From positions 1 through 64,000 of the forward strand of contig NZ_JABYQT010000004.1 in the NCBI RefSeq assembly GCF_020075495.1: 64,000 nucleotides of DNA, written 5' to 3'. This document shows positions 1 through 9,054 of this stretch, piece after piece. Position 1 is the first letter of the stretch; each line of letters begins with the position of its first letter. Source of the DNA: Vreelandella aquamarina. Lineage in GTDB: Bacteria; Pseudomonadota; Gammaproteobacteria; Pseudomonadales; Halomonadaceae. The notes below the pieces were generated by a model. That model saw only the letters and a list, made by a program, of their open reading frames with translations, did not search any database and had not been told where the DNA came from. A program made the translations under genes and the position numbers.

Positions 1-330
<330 letters not shown>

Positions 331-516
331 AAAATCATTGTGATCCTTACGTGCTGCCCGAAGGCAACAAAAGCGGATCAAACTTGGCTCAAGGTTCAAA
401 CGAATTCACTGTGATACTTAATAAAAAGATAAAAAGTATCGATGTGTCGCTTGCCTTGATATTCGGTGACTTGTCACCCTCATCGGCAAACGCCCACATG
501 AATTACCTGATCAAAT

Positions 517-528
517 TGTTAAAGAGCT
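517..528 (-). promoter_or_regulatory. boxA antitermination element of the rRNA leader
   Basis: On the minus strand the leader reads AGCTCTTTAACAA, matching the boxA consensus of rRNA operons that recruits the Nus factors. It lies about 190 bases upstream of the mature 16S end. The leader between 331 and 600 contains no tRNA or ORF that I can support. Confidence 0.85.
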
Positions 529-595
529 GTTTCGCTGAAGACCTATCAATACCTGGCTCGATGACCGGAGCCGCTTGCCTCAGCGAGGAAGGCGT

Positions 596-623
596 ATTCT
601 ACGCATTTCCTGGTGGTTGTCAA
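596..623 (-). promoter_or_regulatory. Proximal rRNA operon promoter
   Basis: The minus strand shows a perfect -35 TTGACA (618-623), a 16-bp spacer and a -10 TAGAAT (596-601). A short C/G-rich ACGCC discriminator follows, as is typical of stringently controlled rRNA promoters. Initiation should fall near 589, upstream of boxA. Confidence 0.85.
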
Positions 624-741
624 GGGCGTTGTTTTCGATGTAAAACCAGCTCCATCTAAAACCGCTAACTACCTGACAAACCGAAGGTTTTCACCTTCAT
701 TCACCGCTGGTAACGCTGGGCGTCCCCGGCAGCGGATGCGT

Positions 742-770
742 ACTTTACGGATTCACTGCCGGTTGTGCAA
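742..770 (-). promoter_or_regulatory. Distal rRNA operon promoter
   Basis: On the minus strand: -35 TTGCAC (765-770), a 17-bp spacer, -10 TAAAGT (742-747), then an ACGCATCC start region. It lies about 146 bp upstream of the proximal promoter, giving the tandem arrangement usual for rRNA operons. The stretch 771-906 separates it from divergent pyrB, for which I could not assign a convincing promoter. Confidence 0.75.
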
Positions 771-906
771 GCGCTTTTTGCAAACCGGCGAAAAAAGTTT
801 GAGCAACACCTTATTTAGTCGCTGAAAGCGCTTCGATGACCTCAGGTTGGCAGTTACACTTAGCGCCATGCATGCCCCGCCCACTTATTATGTTATGAGG
901 TCCATG

Positions 907-1932
907 ATGAGCCAGCACCTGTTGACCGTTGATTCATTGAACCGTGATAGCGTTGACCACCTTTTGCGCGTGGCCGCACGCATGGAGCCGATTGCCAGCC
1001 GCCGCCAGGTAACGCGAGTGCTGGAAGGGGCAGTATTGGGCAATCTCTTTTTTGAAGCCAGTACGCGTACCCGAGTAAGTTTTCATGCGGCATTTTGCCG
1101 ATTGGGCGGCAGCGTATGCGATACAACGGGGTTTACCTTCTCCTCCATGGCCAAGGGCGAGTCACTTTACGACACCAGCCGGGTCATGAGCGGCTACTGC
1201 GACGCGATCGTGATGCGCCACCCCGATCAGGGCTCGGTTGCCGAGTTTGCCGCTGCCACCAACGTGCCTGTCATCAACGGTGGTGACGGCCCGGGCGAAC
1301 ATCCAAGTCAGGCACTGCTGGATCTCTATACCATCGACAAGGAGTTTCAGCGTCTGGACAAGTCGCTTGGCGGGGCACATATCCTGTTGACCGGCGATCT
1401 CAAGTACGGACGTACCGTGCACTCGCTGATCAAGCTGCTCTCTCTCTATGATCCGCTGCGCATCACGCTGGTGTCACCACCGGGCCTTGAAATGCCTACA
1501 TCCTTGATCGACCTGGTCACCACCCGCGGCCACCAGGTAGAGGTGCGCGATCATCTGGCAGCGGATTTCAGCGACCTAGACGTGGTGTACACCACACGGA
1601 TTCAGAAAGAGCGCTTTACCGAAGAGATGAACGAGAGTTTCAAGGGCGTCTCGGATGACTTCATGATCAACAAGGCATTCCTGGATCAACGCTGCAGCGA
1701 TTCGACCATCGTGATGCACCCGTTGCCCCGCGACAGCCGCGCCGGGGCCAATGACCTGAACGTGGATCTCAACGGCGACCCGCGCCTGGCGATCTTTCGC
1801 CAGACCGACAACGGCATCCCCATGCGCATGGCCATCTTTGCCACGCTATTGAAAGTCGATGAATTGATCGAAAAGGATATGCGGCCCGTACCCTGGTTCG
1901 TACCCAACCAGCTTGGCACGCTGGACCGTTAA
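907..1932 (+). CDS. pyrB: Aspartate carbamoyltransferase catalytic chain
   Basis: This enzyme condenses carbamoyl phosphate with aspartate in the committed step of pyrimidine synthesis. Family motifs are visible: the carbamoyl-phosphate loop STRTR (residues 52-56), the GDLKYGRTVHSL segment, a GEHPSQALLDL motif and HPLPR near the C-terminus. The sequence is of the E. coli type, but no regulatory-chain gene (pyrI) follows. The frame is open from 847, yet the start at 907 sits 6 bases after an AGG ribosome site; ATG 904 is also possible. The gene diverges from the rRNA operon and converges on ruvX, with only 3 bases between the two stop codons. Confidence 0.95.
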   Translation: MSQHLLTVDSLNRDSVDHLLRVAARMEPIASRRQVTRVLEGAVLGNLFFEASTRTRVSFHAAFCRLGGSVCDTTGFTFSSMAKGESLYDTSRVMSGYCDAIVMRHPDQGSVAEFAAATNVPVINGGDGPGEHPSQALLDLYTIDKEFQRLDKSLGGAHILLTGDLKYGRTVHSLIKLLSLYDPLRITLVSPPGLEMPTSLIDLVTTRGHQVEVRDHLAADFSDLDVVYTTRIQKERFTEEMNESFKGVSDDFMINKAFLDQRCSDSTIVMHPLPRDSRAGANDLNVDLNGDPRLAIFRQTDNGIPMRMAIFATLLKVDELIEKDMRPVPWFVPNQLGTLDR

Positions 1933-1935
1933 GCG

Positions 1936-2391
1936 TTAATAGATAGCGCGCCCATCGGGAAGGCCTTCCTGATGGGCAAACCAGCCCTCCAGTATCAACA
2001 CCGCTGCGATCCCATCCACGCTCTCTTCACGATAGTTGCCCCGATGCCCCGCATCGCGGGCGATCTGCTTGGCTTCGCGGGTGGAGCCGCGCTCATCGAC
2101 CATCACGCAGGGTTTACCGTAGCGTCCATGCAGGCGATTGCCGAACTTGCGCGCCCGCTTGCTCATGTCCGATTCGCTGCCGTCCATATTGAGCGGCAAC
2201 CCCACGACCAGCAGGTCCGGCTGCCACTCCTTGAGCAGTTGCTCCACCTTGTTCCAGTCAGGAATGCCGTCACGCGCGGTCAGCGGGGCAAGTTCACGAG
2301 CGCTTTTGAGCAGCTCGTTGCCGACGGCCACGCCGATGCGCCGTGTGCCGTAGTCAAAGGCAAGGATCAAACGTTGACCAGTTGCTGCCAT
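1936..2391 (-). CDS. ruvX: RuvX/YqgF, pre-16S rRNA nuclease family
   Basis: A 151-residue RNase H-fold protein of the YqgF/RuvX family, which in E. coli matures the 16S rRNA 5' end. The N-terminal FDYGTRRIGVAVG segment carries the first catalytic Asp. The central VVGLPLNMDG and VDERGST segments and the SVDGIAAVLIL helix supply the remaining family motifs. The start codon touches the stop of yqgE (both at 2391), indicating translational coupling in a gshB-yqgE-ruvX operon, the same order as in Pseudomonas. In Pseudomonas pyrR-pyrB follow in the same direction; here pyrB faces the operon instead. Confidence 0.93.
   Translation of the reverse strand: MAATGQRLILAFDYGTRRIGVAVGNELLKSARELAPLTARDGIPDWNKVEQLLKEWQPDLLVVGLPLNMDGSESDMSKRARKFGNRLHGRYGKPCVMVDERGSTREAKQIARDAGHRGNYREESVDGIAAVLILEGWFAHQEGLPDGRAIY
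1950..1977. terminator. Hairpin between converging pyrB and ruvX
   Basis: A near-perfect inverted repeat: GCCCATC-G-GGAAGG facing CCTTCC-T-GATGGGC. It begins 18 bases after the pyrB stop and lies inside the last codons of ruvX. No T-run follows on the plus strand, so it would be an atypical terminator or an mRNA 3'-end protecting stem. Confidence 0.4.
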
Positions 2392-2948
2392 CAGGCGTGT
2401 CCTGCGTCTCGGGTCATCAGGTTGAGATCGACCCCGAGTAGCCCGGCCGCCGCCGTGAGACGCTCAGCGGGCGGTGTGCTGAACAGCACCTCGGCGCGGC
2501 CTTCCACGGTCAGCCAGGAATTTTCCTTGAGCTCCCCTTCCATCTGCCCCACTTCCCATCCCGCACAGCCCAGACAGACCAGAAAGTGCTCCGGGCCTTC
2601 GCCGTTCGCCAGGGCCTGGAGAATATCCATGGAGGTGGTCAGCGCGATGCCGTCCTCTACCTGAATGCTGGAGTCCCACGCCTGGCTGTCGCCAAGGTGC
2701 AGGATAAAGCCACGGTCCTTGTGCATCGGCCCACCATAGTAGACCGGCGCATTGCGATGCGGGCTTTCGTCGCCGCCGAGCTCCAGCTGATCGAATAGCG
2801 CATCCAGCGTGATATCCAGCACACGGTTGGTGATCACTCCCATGCAGCCGTTGTGATCATGTTCGCAAAGATAGATCAGGCTGCCCTCGAAATTGGGATC
2901 GTCCAGATGGGGCAGCGCCATCAGGAAATGGTGTTTCAGGCTTTGCAT
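2391..2948 (-). CDS. yqgE: YqgE/AlgH family protein (UPF0301)
   Basis: A 185-residue member of the UPF0301/YqgE (AlgH) family, a compact cytoplasmic fold of unsettled biochemical role. The N-terminus (LKHHFLMALPHLDDPNFEGS) and the VYYGGPMHKDRGFILH segment are family hallmarks. Length is normal. It lies between gshB and ruvX, the same neighbourhood as in many gammaproteobacteria, 52 bases downstream of gshB. AlgH was named for alginate regulation in Pseudomonas; nothing here supports that role in this organism. Confidence 0.92.
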   Translation of the reverse strand: MQSLKHHFLMALPHLDDPNFEGSLIYLCEHDHNGCMGVITNRVLDITLDALFDQLELGGDESPHRNAPVYYGGPMHKDRGFILHLGDSQAWDSSIQVEDGIALTTSMDILQALANGEGPEHFLVCLGCAGWEVGQMEGELKENSWLTVEGRAEVLFSTPPAERLTAAAGLLGVDLNLMTRDAGHA

Positions 2949-3000
2949 GCGGCTCCTATGGCCTGTCGACCTTGCCGACAGACCTCTTGTCAGTGGTGAA

Positions 3001-3972
3001 TCAGACGCGTTGGGCGGTGCTCAGGCGGCGTTCGATAGCGTCGAGCAGCAATCCGGCAATGTCGGTACCGCGCTGATCATCGATCTCGCGCACGCAGGTA
3101 GGGCTCGTCACGTTGATTTCAGTGATGTAGTCCCCGATCACGTCAAGCCCCACGAACAGCAGGCCCTTTTCACGGATCATGGGCTGCACCTGCTTGATCA
3201 GCCAGTGGTCGCGCTCGGTCAGCTCGCGCGCCACGCCGCGCCCGCCAGCGGCCAGATTGCCGCGGGTCTCACCGGCCGAGGGGATGCGCGCAAGGCCGAA
3301 AGGCACCGGCTCACCGTCGACCAGCAGAATGCGCGTATCGCCATCCTTGATCTCCGGCAGGTAGCGCTGAACCATGATCTGCCGCTGGCCGCGCAGGGTG
3401 AGCTGCTCGATGACGGCCCCGATATTGCGCCCTTCGGGGCCAATGTGAAAAATACCGGTCCCCCCCATGCCATCGAGCGGCTTGAAGATCACGTTGCCGT
3501 GCTCGGCATGAAAAGCACGCAGTACGTCATCGCGGCTCGATACCAGCGTCGGCGTGCAGCAATCGGGAAACTGCTGGGCAAACAGCTTCTCGTTGCACTG
3601 CAAAAGCGCAGCGGTGGGGTTCACGACCAGCACGCCTTCACGCTCGGCAAAGCCCAGAAGATGCACCGCGTTGGTGAAGTCCGCATCCACCGGCGGGTCC
3701 TTGCGCATTAATACCACGTCAAGCTCGGCAAGCGGGCGGTGGGTCGGCTCGCCCAGGTCGTACCAGTGCTCGGGGTCGCGATGAACCGTCAGCGGCCGCA
3801 TGCGCGCGCAGGCCTGCCCCGCGTTCAAGAAAAGATCCTCCTGCTCCATATAGTGCAGGGTATAGCCGCGCTCCTGGGCCGCCCACAGCATGGCCAGGGT
3901 GGTATCTTTCTTGTAGGCGATATCGCTGATGGGGTCCATCACGACGCCGAGATGCAGATTTGATTGACTCAT
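3001..3972 (-). CDS. gshB: Glutathione synthetase
   Basis: This ATP-grasp ligase adds glycine to gamma-glutamylcysteine to make glutathione. The 323-residue product begins MSQSNLHLGVVMDPI, matching the family N-terminus. The frame remains open another 21 codons upstream, but that extension resembles no family member. Recognisable segments are NPTAALLQCNEKLF, FKPLDGMGGTGIF (ATP-grasp loop), QRYLPEIKDGDTRILLVDG and the C-terminal FVGLDVIGDYITEINVTSPT with metal and ATP ligands. It is the first gene of the gshB-yqgE-ruvX operon. Confidence 0.95.
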   Translation of the reverse strand: MSQSNLHLGVVMDPISDIAYKKDTTLAMLWAAQERGYTLHYMEQEDLFLNAGQACARMRPLTVHRDPEHWYDLGEPTHRPLAELDVVLMRKDPPVDADFTNAVHLLGFAEREGVLVVNPTAALLQCNEKLFAQQFPDCCTPTLVSSRDDVLRAFHAEHGNVIFKPLDGMGGTGIFHIGPEGRNIGAVIEQLTLRGQRQIMVQRYLPEIKDGDTRILLVDGEPVPFGLARIPSAGETRGNLAAGGRGVARELTERDHWLIKQVQPMIREKGLLFVGLDVIGDYITEINVTSPTCVREIDDQRGTDIAGLLLDAIERRLSTAQRV

Positions 3973-4047
3973 CGGGGCACAATCCATACATGAACAATAG
4001 GCAAGCAGTATGCCGCACTGCCTGGCCGGCTCCAACCGTTGGCGCCG

Positions 4048-4740
4048 CTACGGGGCAAGCGCGCCTGGCGTCAGGCGTATGGCATCCGGCGCAAGCGTAA
4101 TCAGCTGCTGCTTGTAGAGCCGCCCGATGGCCTGCTTGAACGCACTCTTGCTGACCCCCAGGCGCGCCTTGATGTCCTGGGCCGAACTCTTGTCACCCAA
4201 CGGCAGGTAGCCACCGCTTTCACGCAGCGCCTTGAGTATCTTTTCACCCACCACATCCAGGCGTGCCGCTCCCGGCGGCAGCAGGGAAATGTCCAGCCGG
4301 CCATCGTCGCGGCGCTGCTTCACGTAACCGGTCAGCGACTGCCCGCGGCGCAGCGGCTGGCTGATATCGTCCTGATAGATAAGCCCCCAGTAGCGATGAT
4401 TGACCACCACCTTCATCCCCAGGTCGGTGCGGTCGGCGACCACCACAGCCACCTCGTCGCCCTGGGTCAGCGCCCAGGCATCGTCGGTCAAAAAGCGGTC
4501 AAGGCGCATGGTGGCGACCGGGCGCCCTTGATCGTCTTCATACAACATGACCAGCACACGCTTGCCCGGGTCCGGGCGAAAGCGCTGCTCGCTATAGGGC
4601 AGCAAGACGTCCTTGGGCTGCCCCCAGCGCAGAAAGGCGCCGGTGTTGTTCACCGCCGTCACCGTCAGATACGCCACTTCGCCGATCCGAGCAGATGCGT
4701 CACTGGCAGCGCGAGGGGGAGTCGTTGATTCACGGACCAT
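4048..4740 (-). CDS. S1-domain RNA-binding protein, CvfB/YitL family
   Basis: About 230 residues. S1-like beta-barrel segments (LTVTAVNNTGAFLRWG, then LIYQDDISQPLRRGQSLTGYV) precede a C-terminal winged-helix (LGVSKSAFKQAIGRLYKQQLI). This is the layout of CvfB/YitL RNA-binding proteins, somewhat shorter than the usual ~280 residues. ATG 4740 was chosen over 4770 because AAGGA lies 8 bases before it. It is followed at 75 bases by gshB on the same strand and diverges from the symporter. The exact RNA target is unknown. Confidence 0.8.
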   Translation of the reverse strand: MVRESTTPPRAASDASARIGEVAYLTVTAVNNTGAFLRWGQPKDVLLPYSEQRFRPDPGKRVLVMLYEDDQGRPVATMRLDRFLTDDAWALTQGDEVAVVVADRTDLGMKVVVNHRYWGLIYQDDISQPLRRGQSLTGYVKQRRDDGRLDISLLPPGAARLDVVGEKILKALRESGGYLPLGDKSSAQDIKARLGVSKSAFKQAIGRLYKQQLITLAPDAIRLTPGALAP

Positions 4741-4865
4741 GGATACCGTCCTTAAAAAGTGAACCTGCATTATGGCGCCAGAAGCGCACAGGGCAAAGCA
4801 ATAGCAGGCTCACCACAACCTGCTACGCTCAAAACATCAGCGGAATTAGCCGACAGGAACAGCCC

Positions 4866-6494
4866 ATGGAAGGTTTTACCCCCATCGACATGACGGTCTT
4901 GATCGTCTATATCAGCCTGATCGCCTGGATCGGCTCACGCTTTGGCAAGGACCAGCATAGCCCCGAAGACTACTTTCTGGGCGGACGCAAGATCCCCGGC
5001 TGGGCCATCGGCCTGTCGGTGATGGCCACCCAGGCCAGCGCCATCACCTTCATCGGCGCCCCCGGCTGGGGCTTTGAAGGCGGTCTTGAGCGGCTGGTCA
5101 CGTTCCTCAACGTGCCGCTGGCGATGATCGTGCTGATCCTGGTCTTCGTGCCGGTATTTCACCGGGCGGGCATCTACAGTATCTACGAGCTTCTCGAGCG
5201 ACGCTTCGGCCCCGCCACCCGCACGCTGAGCGCCCTGCTGTTCTTGATCGCCCGCGGGCTTGCGACCGGCGTGGTGCTGTATGCGCCGGCGCTGGTGCTT
5301 TCTGTGGTGACCGGCTGGAGCGTCAATCTGACCATTATCATCATGGCCGTGCTGGCCATCAGCTATACCGTGCTGGGCGGCATGAGTGCCGTCATCTGGA
5401 CCGACGTCATTCAGATGTTCGTGCTGTGGCTCGGGGCGCTGATGAGCATCTTTCTGCTGGTGACCAGCCTGCCCGGCGGCTGGAGCGACGTGCTCACCTT
5501 CGGCGCCCAGAGCGGCATGTTCAACGCCATCGACCTGTCTTTCGACCCCAGCGTGACCTACTCGCTCTGGGCGGGCCTGCTGGGCGGACTCTTCTTGCAC
5601 GTGGCCTACTTCGGCACCGACCAGAGCCAGATTCAGCGCGTGCTTTCGAGCCCCTCGGTGCTGGATGCCCAGCGCTCGCTGCTGATCGGCGGTTACCTGC
5701 TGATTCCCCAGATGCTGCTGTTTCTGTTTATCGGCGTCATCCTGGCAACCTACTATCAGCAGCACGGCCTTACGCCGCCGGAGGACTTGAACGAGCTGCT
5801 GCCCCGCTATGTGGTCAACGCCTTCCCTACCGGCATGGCCGGCCTGGTCATCGCGGGCGTGTTTGCCGCGGCCATGTCGAGCCTCGATTCGGCGCTCAAC
5901 TCGCTATCGGCGGTGACCGTGCGCGACTTCTACAGCCGCTACATCAGGCAAGGCGCCAGCGACACCCACTACCTGAAAGCCTCGCGGTTGGCCACGGTCT
6001 TCTGGGGGCTTTACGCTACCTTGTTTGCGTTCTTTGCCGGCAACCTGGGGCCGGTGATCGAAGCGGTCAACCAGATCGGCTCATGGTTCTACGGCGCGCT
6101 GCTCGGCACCTTCCTGCTGGCGATCTTCAGCCACCGCTCCAACGCACGCGGAGCGGTGGCCGGGCTGATCACCGGCATGTTGGCGGTCTGGTCGGTCTCC
6201 AGCCTGCTGGAGGTATCATGGCTTTATAACAACACCATCGGCGTCGTGGTCTCGGTATCCGTCGGCTACCTGGTCAGCCTGACCAGCGCCGCCCCGCGCG
6301 CCGAGCAGCTCTCGGACGTCATCATCGAAGAAACCGCCCCGGACATGCAGGCCGTTCTCGCCGCTCGAAGCGCCAACGCCCCCGAAATAGGCCGGGAAGC
6401 CCGCCTGACCCGGCGCCGCTGCATCGGCCTGCTTGTCTGGTTTGTAGTGATGCTGGGACTGCTGGCCCTGCTGCAGCGGTGGGCCAATGGCTGA
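4866..6494 (+). CDS. Sodium:solute symporter (SSS/SLC5 family)
   Basis: A 542-residue integral membrane protein of the sodium:solute symporter family, with about thirteen hydrophobic segments. Typical motifs are the N-terminal SPEDYFLGGRKIPGW, the broken first helix ATQASAITFIGAPG, and the AAAMSSLDSALNSLSAVTVRD segment that in relatives contributes to the sodium site. The substrate cannot be read from sequence. ATG 4866 follows an AGGA ribosome site; the upstream open frame to 4695 is not like the family. It overlaps the next gene by 8 bases. Confidence 0.9.
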   Translation: MEGFTPIDMTVLIVYISLIAWIGSRFGKDQHSPEDYFLGGRKIPGWAIGLSVMATQASAITFIGAPGWGFEGGLERLVTFLNVPLAMIVLILVFVPVFHRAGIYSIYELLERRFGPATRTLSALLFLIARGLATGVVLYAPALVLSVVTGWSVNLTIIIMAVLAISYTVLGGMSAVIWTDVIQMFVLWLGALMSIFLLVTSLPGGWSDVLTFGAQSGMFNAIDLSFDPSVTYSLWAGLLGGLFLHVAYFGTDQSQIQRVLSSPSVLDAQRSLLIGGYLLIPQMLLFLFIGVILATYYQQHGLTPPEDLNELLPRYVVNAFPTGMAGLVIAGVFAAAMSSLDSALNSLSAVTVRDFYSRYIRQGASDTHYLKASRLATVFWGLYATLFAFFAGNLGPVIEAVNQIGSWFYGALLGTFLLAIFSHRSNARGAVAGLITGMLAVWSVSSLLEVSWLYNNTIGVVVSVSVGYLVSLTSAAPRAEQLSDVIIEETAPDMQAVLAARSANAPEIGREARLTRRRCIGLLVWFVVMLGLLALLQRWANG

Positions 6495-7014
6495 GCGCCT
6501 GACGCTTTCCCGCCAGCTTGATGCGCATGCCGCCCGGCGTCGGCTCGGGCGACTGGGCGCAACCACGCTGGAGCCTGCCTGGATGGGCCTGTGGGCCGCT
6601 CCGCTGGGCATGACGGGAAAATCACCCGGTGCGTGGCTGCTGGGTGCAAAAGAGATGCAGCGCGCGCTGCTGCTGACCGGCGCCGAGCTGCCCGTTCAGG
6701 TCGAGCGCCCCGATACGGGCATTCAACTGACCGGTGCCACGGCGCCCACGCCTGAGGCCACCCAACGACTCTGGCTATGGGAACGTATGGCGGCCCCCAG
6801 ACTATGGCGTATCCAGGCGCTGGATACGCCACCCACGCCGGTATGGCTACCCTGCTGGCTGGGCTACCGCGCCGGGCGAACGCATCAGCTCACCGTGATC
6901 AGCGGCCTGTCAGGAGAAGTGCTCTCCATGCTCAAGCCGCTGGTGCTTGCCGGGCTTGCTCGCGCCCATGGCCACACCCAGGCAGGCAACGAAAAGACGC
7001 TGCCCGCCGGATAA
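6487..7014 (+). CDS. Uncharacterised protein translationally coupled to the symporter
   Basis: A 175-residue soluble protein that I cannot assign to a family. It is rich in Trp, Leu and Ala, with no signal peptide or membrane helix. The C-terminal third (WLPCWLGYRAGR, then SGLSGEVLSMLKPLVL) has the look of a small alpha/beta domain: aromatic strand, basic turn, G-x-SGE turn, final helix. It starts inside the last 8 bases of the symporter gene, so coupled expression and a role linked to transport are plausible. It converges on rsmE. Codon use matches its neighbours. Confidence 0.7.
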   Translation: MAERLTLSRQLDAHAARRRLGRLGATTLEPAWMGLWAAPLGMTGKSPGAWLLGAKEMQRALLLTGAELPVQVERPDTGIQLTGATAPTPEATQRLWLWERMAAPRLWRIQALDTPPTPVWLPCWLGYRAGRTHQLTVISGLSGEVLSMLKPLVLAGLARAHGHTQAGNEKTLPAG

Positions 7015-7038
7015 CGCATGAAAGAGAAGATCGGGTTA

Positions 7039-7050
7039 GTGAGCGCTTAC
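7039..7050. other. SlmA-like palindromic motif GTGAGCGCTTAC
   Basis: An exact match to GTRAGYRCTYAC, straddling the stop codon of rsmE. See the other copies at 22333, 24187, 49901 and 60306. The resemblance to the SlmA nucleoid-occlusion site (GTGAGTACTCAC in E. coli) is from memory; function here is inferred. Confidence 0.45.
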
Positions 7051-7766
7051 AAATCGCCAAAGTAGTGCTGAAGCAGGGTCAGCGCCACGACAGGAGCGGT
7101 TTCAGTACGCAGTACGCGCGGCCCCAGCGTCAGCGGCGTGAAACCGGAGGCTTGAGCGGCGCTGATGTCCGCCTCGGTCAGCCCACCTTCCGGGCCAATC
7201 AGCAGTGCTGCCGACGTCGGGCGCTCGGCGTGATCGAAGGCGTTACCGGTGGCCAGGTGCAGCATCAGCCGCAGCGGCTCCTGTCGCTCCTTCAACCACT
7301 CATCGATTCCCAGCGGTGGATGCACGACCGGCACGACCGCCCGTCCGCTCTGCTCGCAGGCACTCGCCGCAACGGCCTGCCAGTGGGCCAACTTCTTGGC
7401 TTCGCGCTCGCCTTTCAGGCGCACATCGCCACGCTCGGTATACAGCGGGGTAATAGCGGCCACCCCCAGCTCCACGGCCTTCTGGATGGCATAGTCCATG
7501 CGATCGCCCTTGGAGATCGCCTGGCCCAGATGAACGGCCAGGGGCGATTCACCCGCCCCCGGCCATACCGCGTCCACTGTGACGGTGGTGTGCTTGCGGC
7601 TCACCTCCGTCAGGCGAACCCCGGCCTCCCGGCCCTGGCCATCGAACAGCACCAGCGGCGCGCCCTCGCCCATGCGCAGTACGCGGGTGACGTGGCGCGC
7701 CGGGCCTTCCGGCAGCTCCAGCGCCTTGCCGACCGTAAACGGCACCGGCACATACAGGCGGGGCAT
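7047..7766 (-). CDS. rsmE: 16S rRNA (uracil-1498-N3)-methyltransferase
   Basis: A SPOUT-class methyltransferase modifying U1498 of 16S rRNA. The product (239 residues from 7766) starts MPRLYVPVPF, aligning with the E. coli N-terminus. The knotted cofactor site is seen in LLIGPEGGLTEADI and LGPRVLRTETAPVVAL, with IQKAVELGVAAITPL and CEQSGRAVVP between. An alternative start at 7802 would give 12 extra residues and lies only 2 bases after the secB stop, so coupling to secB is possible. It is the last gene of a rhodanese-secB-rsmE operon. Confidence 0.93.
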   Translation of the reverse strand: MPRLYVPVPFTVGKALELPEGPARHVTRVLRMGEGAPLVLFDGQGREAGVRLTEVSRKHTTVTVDAVWPGAGESPLAVHLGQAISKGDRMDYAIQKAVELGVAAITPLYTERGDVRLKGEREAKKLAHWQAVAASACEQSGRAVVPVVHPPLGIDEWLKERQEPLRLMLHLATGNAFDHAERPTSAALLIGPEGGLTEADISAAQASGFTPLTLGPRVLRTETAPVVALTLLQHYFGDL

Positions 7767-7804
7767 CTTGCCGTGCTGGGCATACCAGTTGCTGGCCTGC
7801 ATGC

Positions 7805-8311
7805 TTAGTGAGTGCTTGCTTCGGCTTGCTGCTGCGCTTCGCGCTGCTTGCGCTGGGCGTACATGGCTTCGAAGTTCACCGGCGCCAGCATCAGCGGCGG
7901 GAAGCCGCCACGGTTGACCAGGTTGTCCACGCACTCACGCGCGTAGGGGAACAGCAGGTTGGGGCAGAACGCACCCAGGGTCTGTTCGAGCTGGGCACCT
8001 TCGATACCCGAGATGCGGAACAGTCCCGCCTGCTCGACTTCCGCCAGAAACGAGGTAGTACCGGTTTCGCTGTCGTTGACCTGAGCGGTGACCTTCACGA
8101 CCACTTCATACTGGTCGTCGGCTACCTTGCTGCTGGAGGTGTTCAGATCCAGGTTGACCTTGGGCTTGAACGCCTGCTTGAACACGGATGGCGAGTTGGG
8201 CGCCTCGAAGGAGATATCCTTTACATAGATACGCTGCAAAGAGAACTTCAGCTGGGGCTTGTCATCAGACGCGCCAGCGCCCGCCTGCGGGGTGTTGTTA
8301 TCTTCCGCCAT
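7805..8311 (-). CDS. secB: Protein-export chaperone SecB
   Basis: A 168-residue tetrameric chaperone that keeps preproteins unfolded and delivers them to SecA. The conserved FSLQRIYVKDISFEAPNSP segment, the GIFRI-like loop (AGLFRISGIE) and the LLFPYARECVDNLVNRGGFPPLMLAPVNF region are diagnostic. The C-terminal tail is Gln/Ala-rich. It sits between a rhodanese gene and rsmE. In enterobacteria a glutaredoxin gene (grxC) usually lies between the rhodanese and secB; it is absent here. Confidence 0.97.
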   Translation of the reverse strand: MAEDNNTPQAGAGASDDKPQLKFSLQRIYVKDISFEAPNSPSVFKQAFKPKVNLDLNTSSSKVADDQYEVVVKVTAQVNDSETGTTSFLAEVEQAGLFRISGIEGAQLEQTLGAFCPNLLFPYARECVDNLVNRGGFPPLMLAPVNFEAMYAQRKQREAQQQAEASTH

Positions 8312-8359
8312 GGAAAAACTCCTCGTTGTTCATTGAATAGATAAAAGGCGCAACTGCGC

Positions 8360-8782
8360 TTACTTCTTGACGACCGGAAGGCTATCCGCCTGCCATTGGG
8401 CCATGCCGCCTCTCAGCTTGGAGACACGCTCGAACCCGGCCTTGGCCAGCTTGGTCTGCACCATGCCGGCGCTCTGGCCATGCTTGCACACCACGATGAT
8501 CGGCTGACCCTTCACTTTATTCAGCTCGTGCATGCGGCTGTCGATATTGGCCTGCGGGATGTTGCGCGCCCCGGCGATATGTCCGGCCTTGAACTCCTTG
8601 CCTTCACGGATATCCAGCACGACCGCGTCTTCGCGGTTGATGAGCTGGGTCGCCTGCGTGGAAGTGACGGCATCAGTGGAAGCACTGCGCATTTCATAGG
8701 CAAGCCACGCGATCAGTACCAGGAAAAACGCCCCCACCAGCAGTGGGTGGTTCATTACGAATTCGTACAGCTGATCGATCAT
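8360..8782 (-). CDS. Membrane-anchored rhodanese-like protein (YibN type)
   Basis: The product (140 residues) has one N-terminal transmembrane helix (about residues 12-30) followed by a single rhodanese domain ([19 protein letters not shown], then [12 protein letters not shown]). The catalytic-loop Cys is present, so persulfide-type sulfur transfer is possible. Start 8782 (MIDQLYEFV) is chosen because the upstream extension would precede the anchor. It is the first gene of the operon with secB and diverges from gpmI across ~270 bases, in which I see no further gene. Confidence 0.88.
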   Translation of the reverse strand: MIDQLYEFVMNHPLLVGAFFLVLIAWLAYEMRSASTDAVTSTQATQLINREDAVVLDIREGKEFKAGHIAGARNIPQANIDSRMHELNKVKGQPIIVVCKHGQSAGMVQTKLAKAGFERVSKLRGGMAQWQADSLPVVKK

Positions 8783-9054
8783 CGCGAACTCAATCTCTTG
8801 GTCTATGCGGAAAAAAGCGGCGAAGCCGCCGTCAAAACGCGACAAGTATACACGTCACGAGGCACCCCGCGCAGGCCTTGGTCATGACGCCCGGCAGTTG
8901 CCTACGTTATGATGCCCCAAGCGTGCGCCCGTCGCGACCCCCAAGGCATTGTCTACAAGGCAGGAGTGCCACATCCGGACTTTTTAAACAACGCCTTCGT
9001 CGCCAATGGCGCTTTCTTCTCGCCAACCGGTTTACACCACCCAACGAGGTTCTC

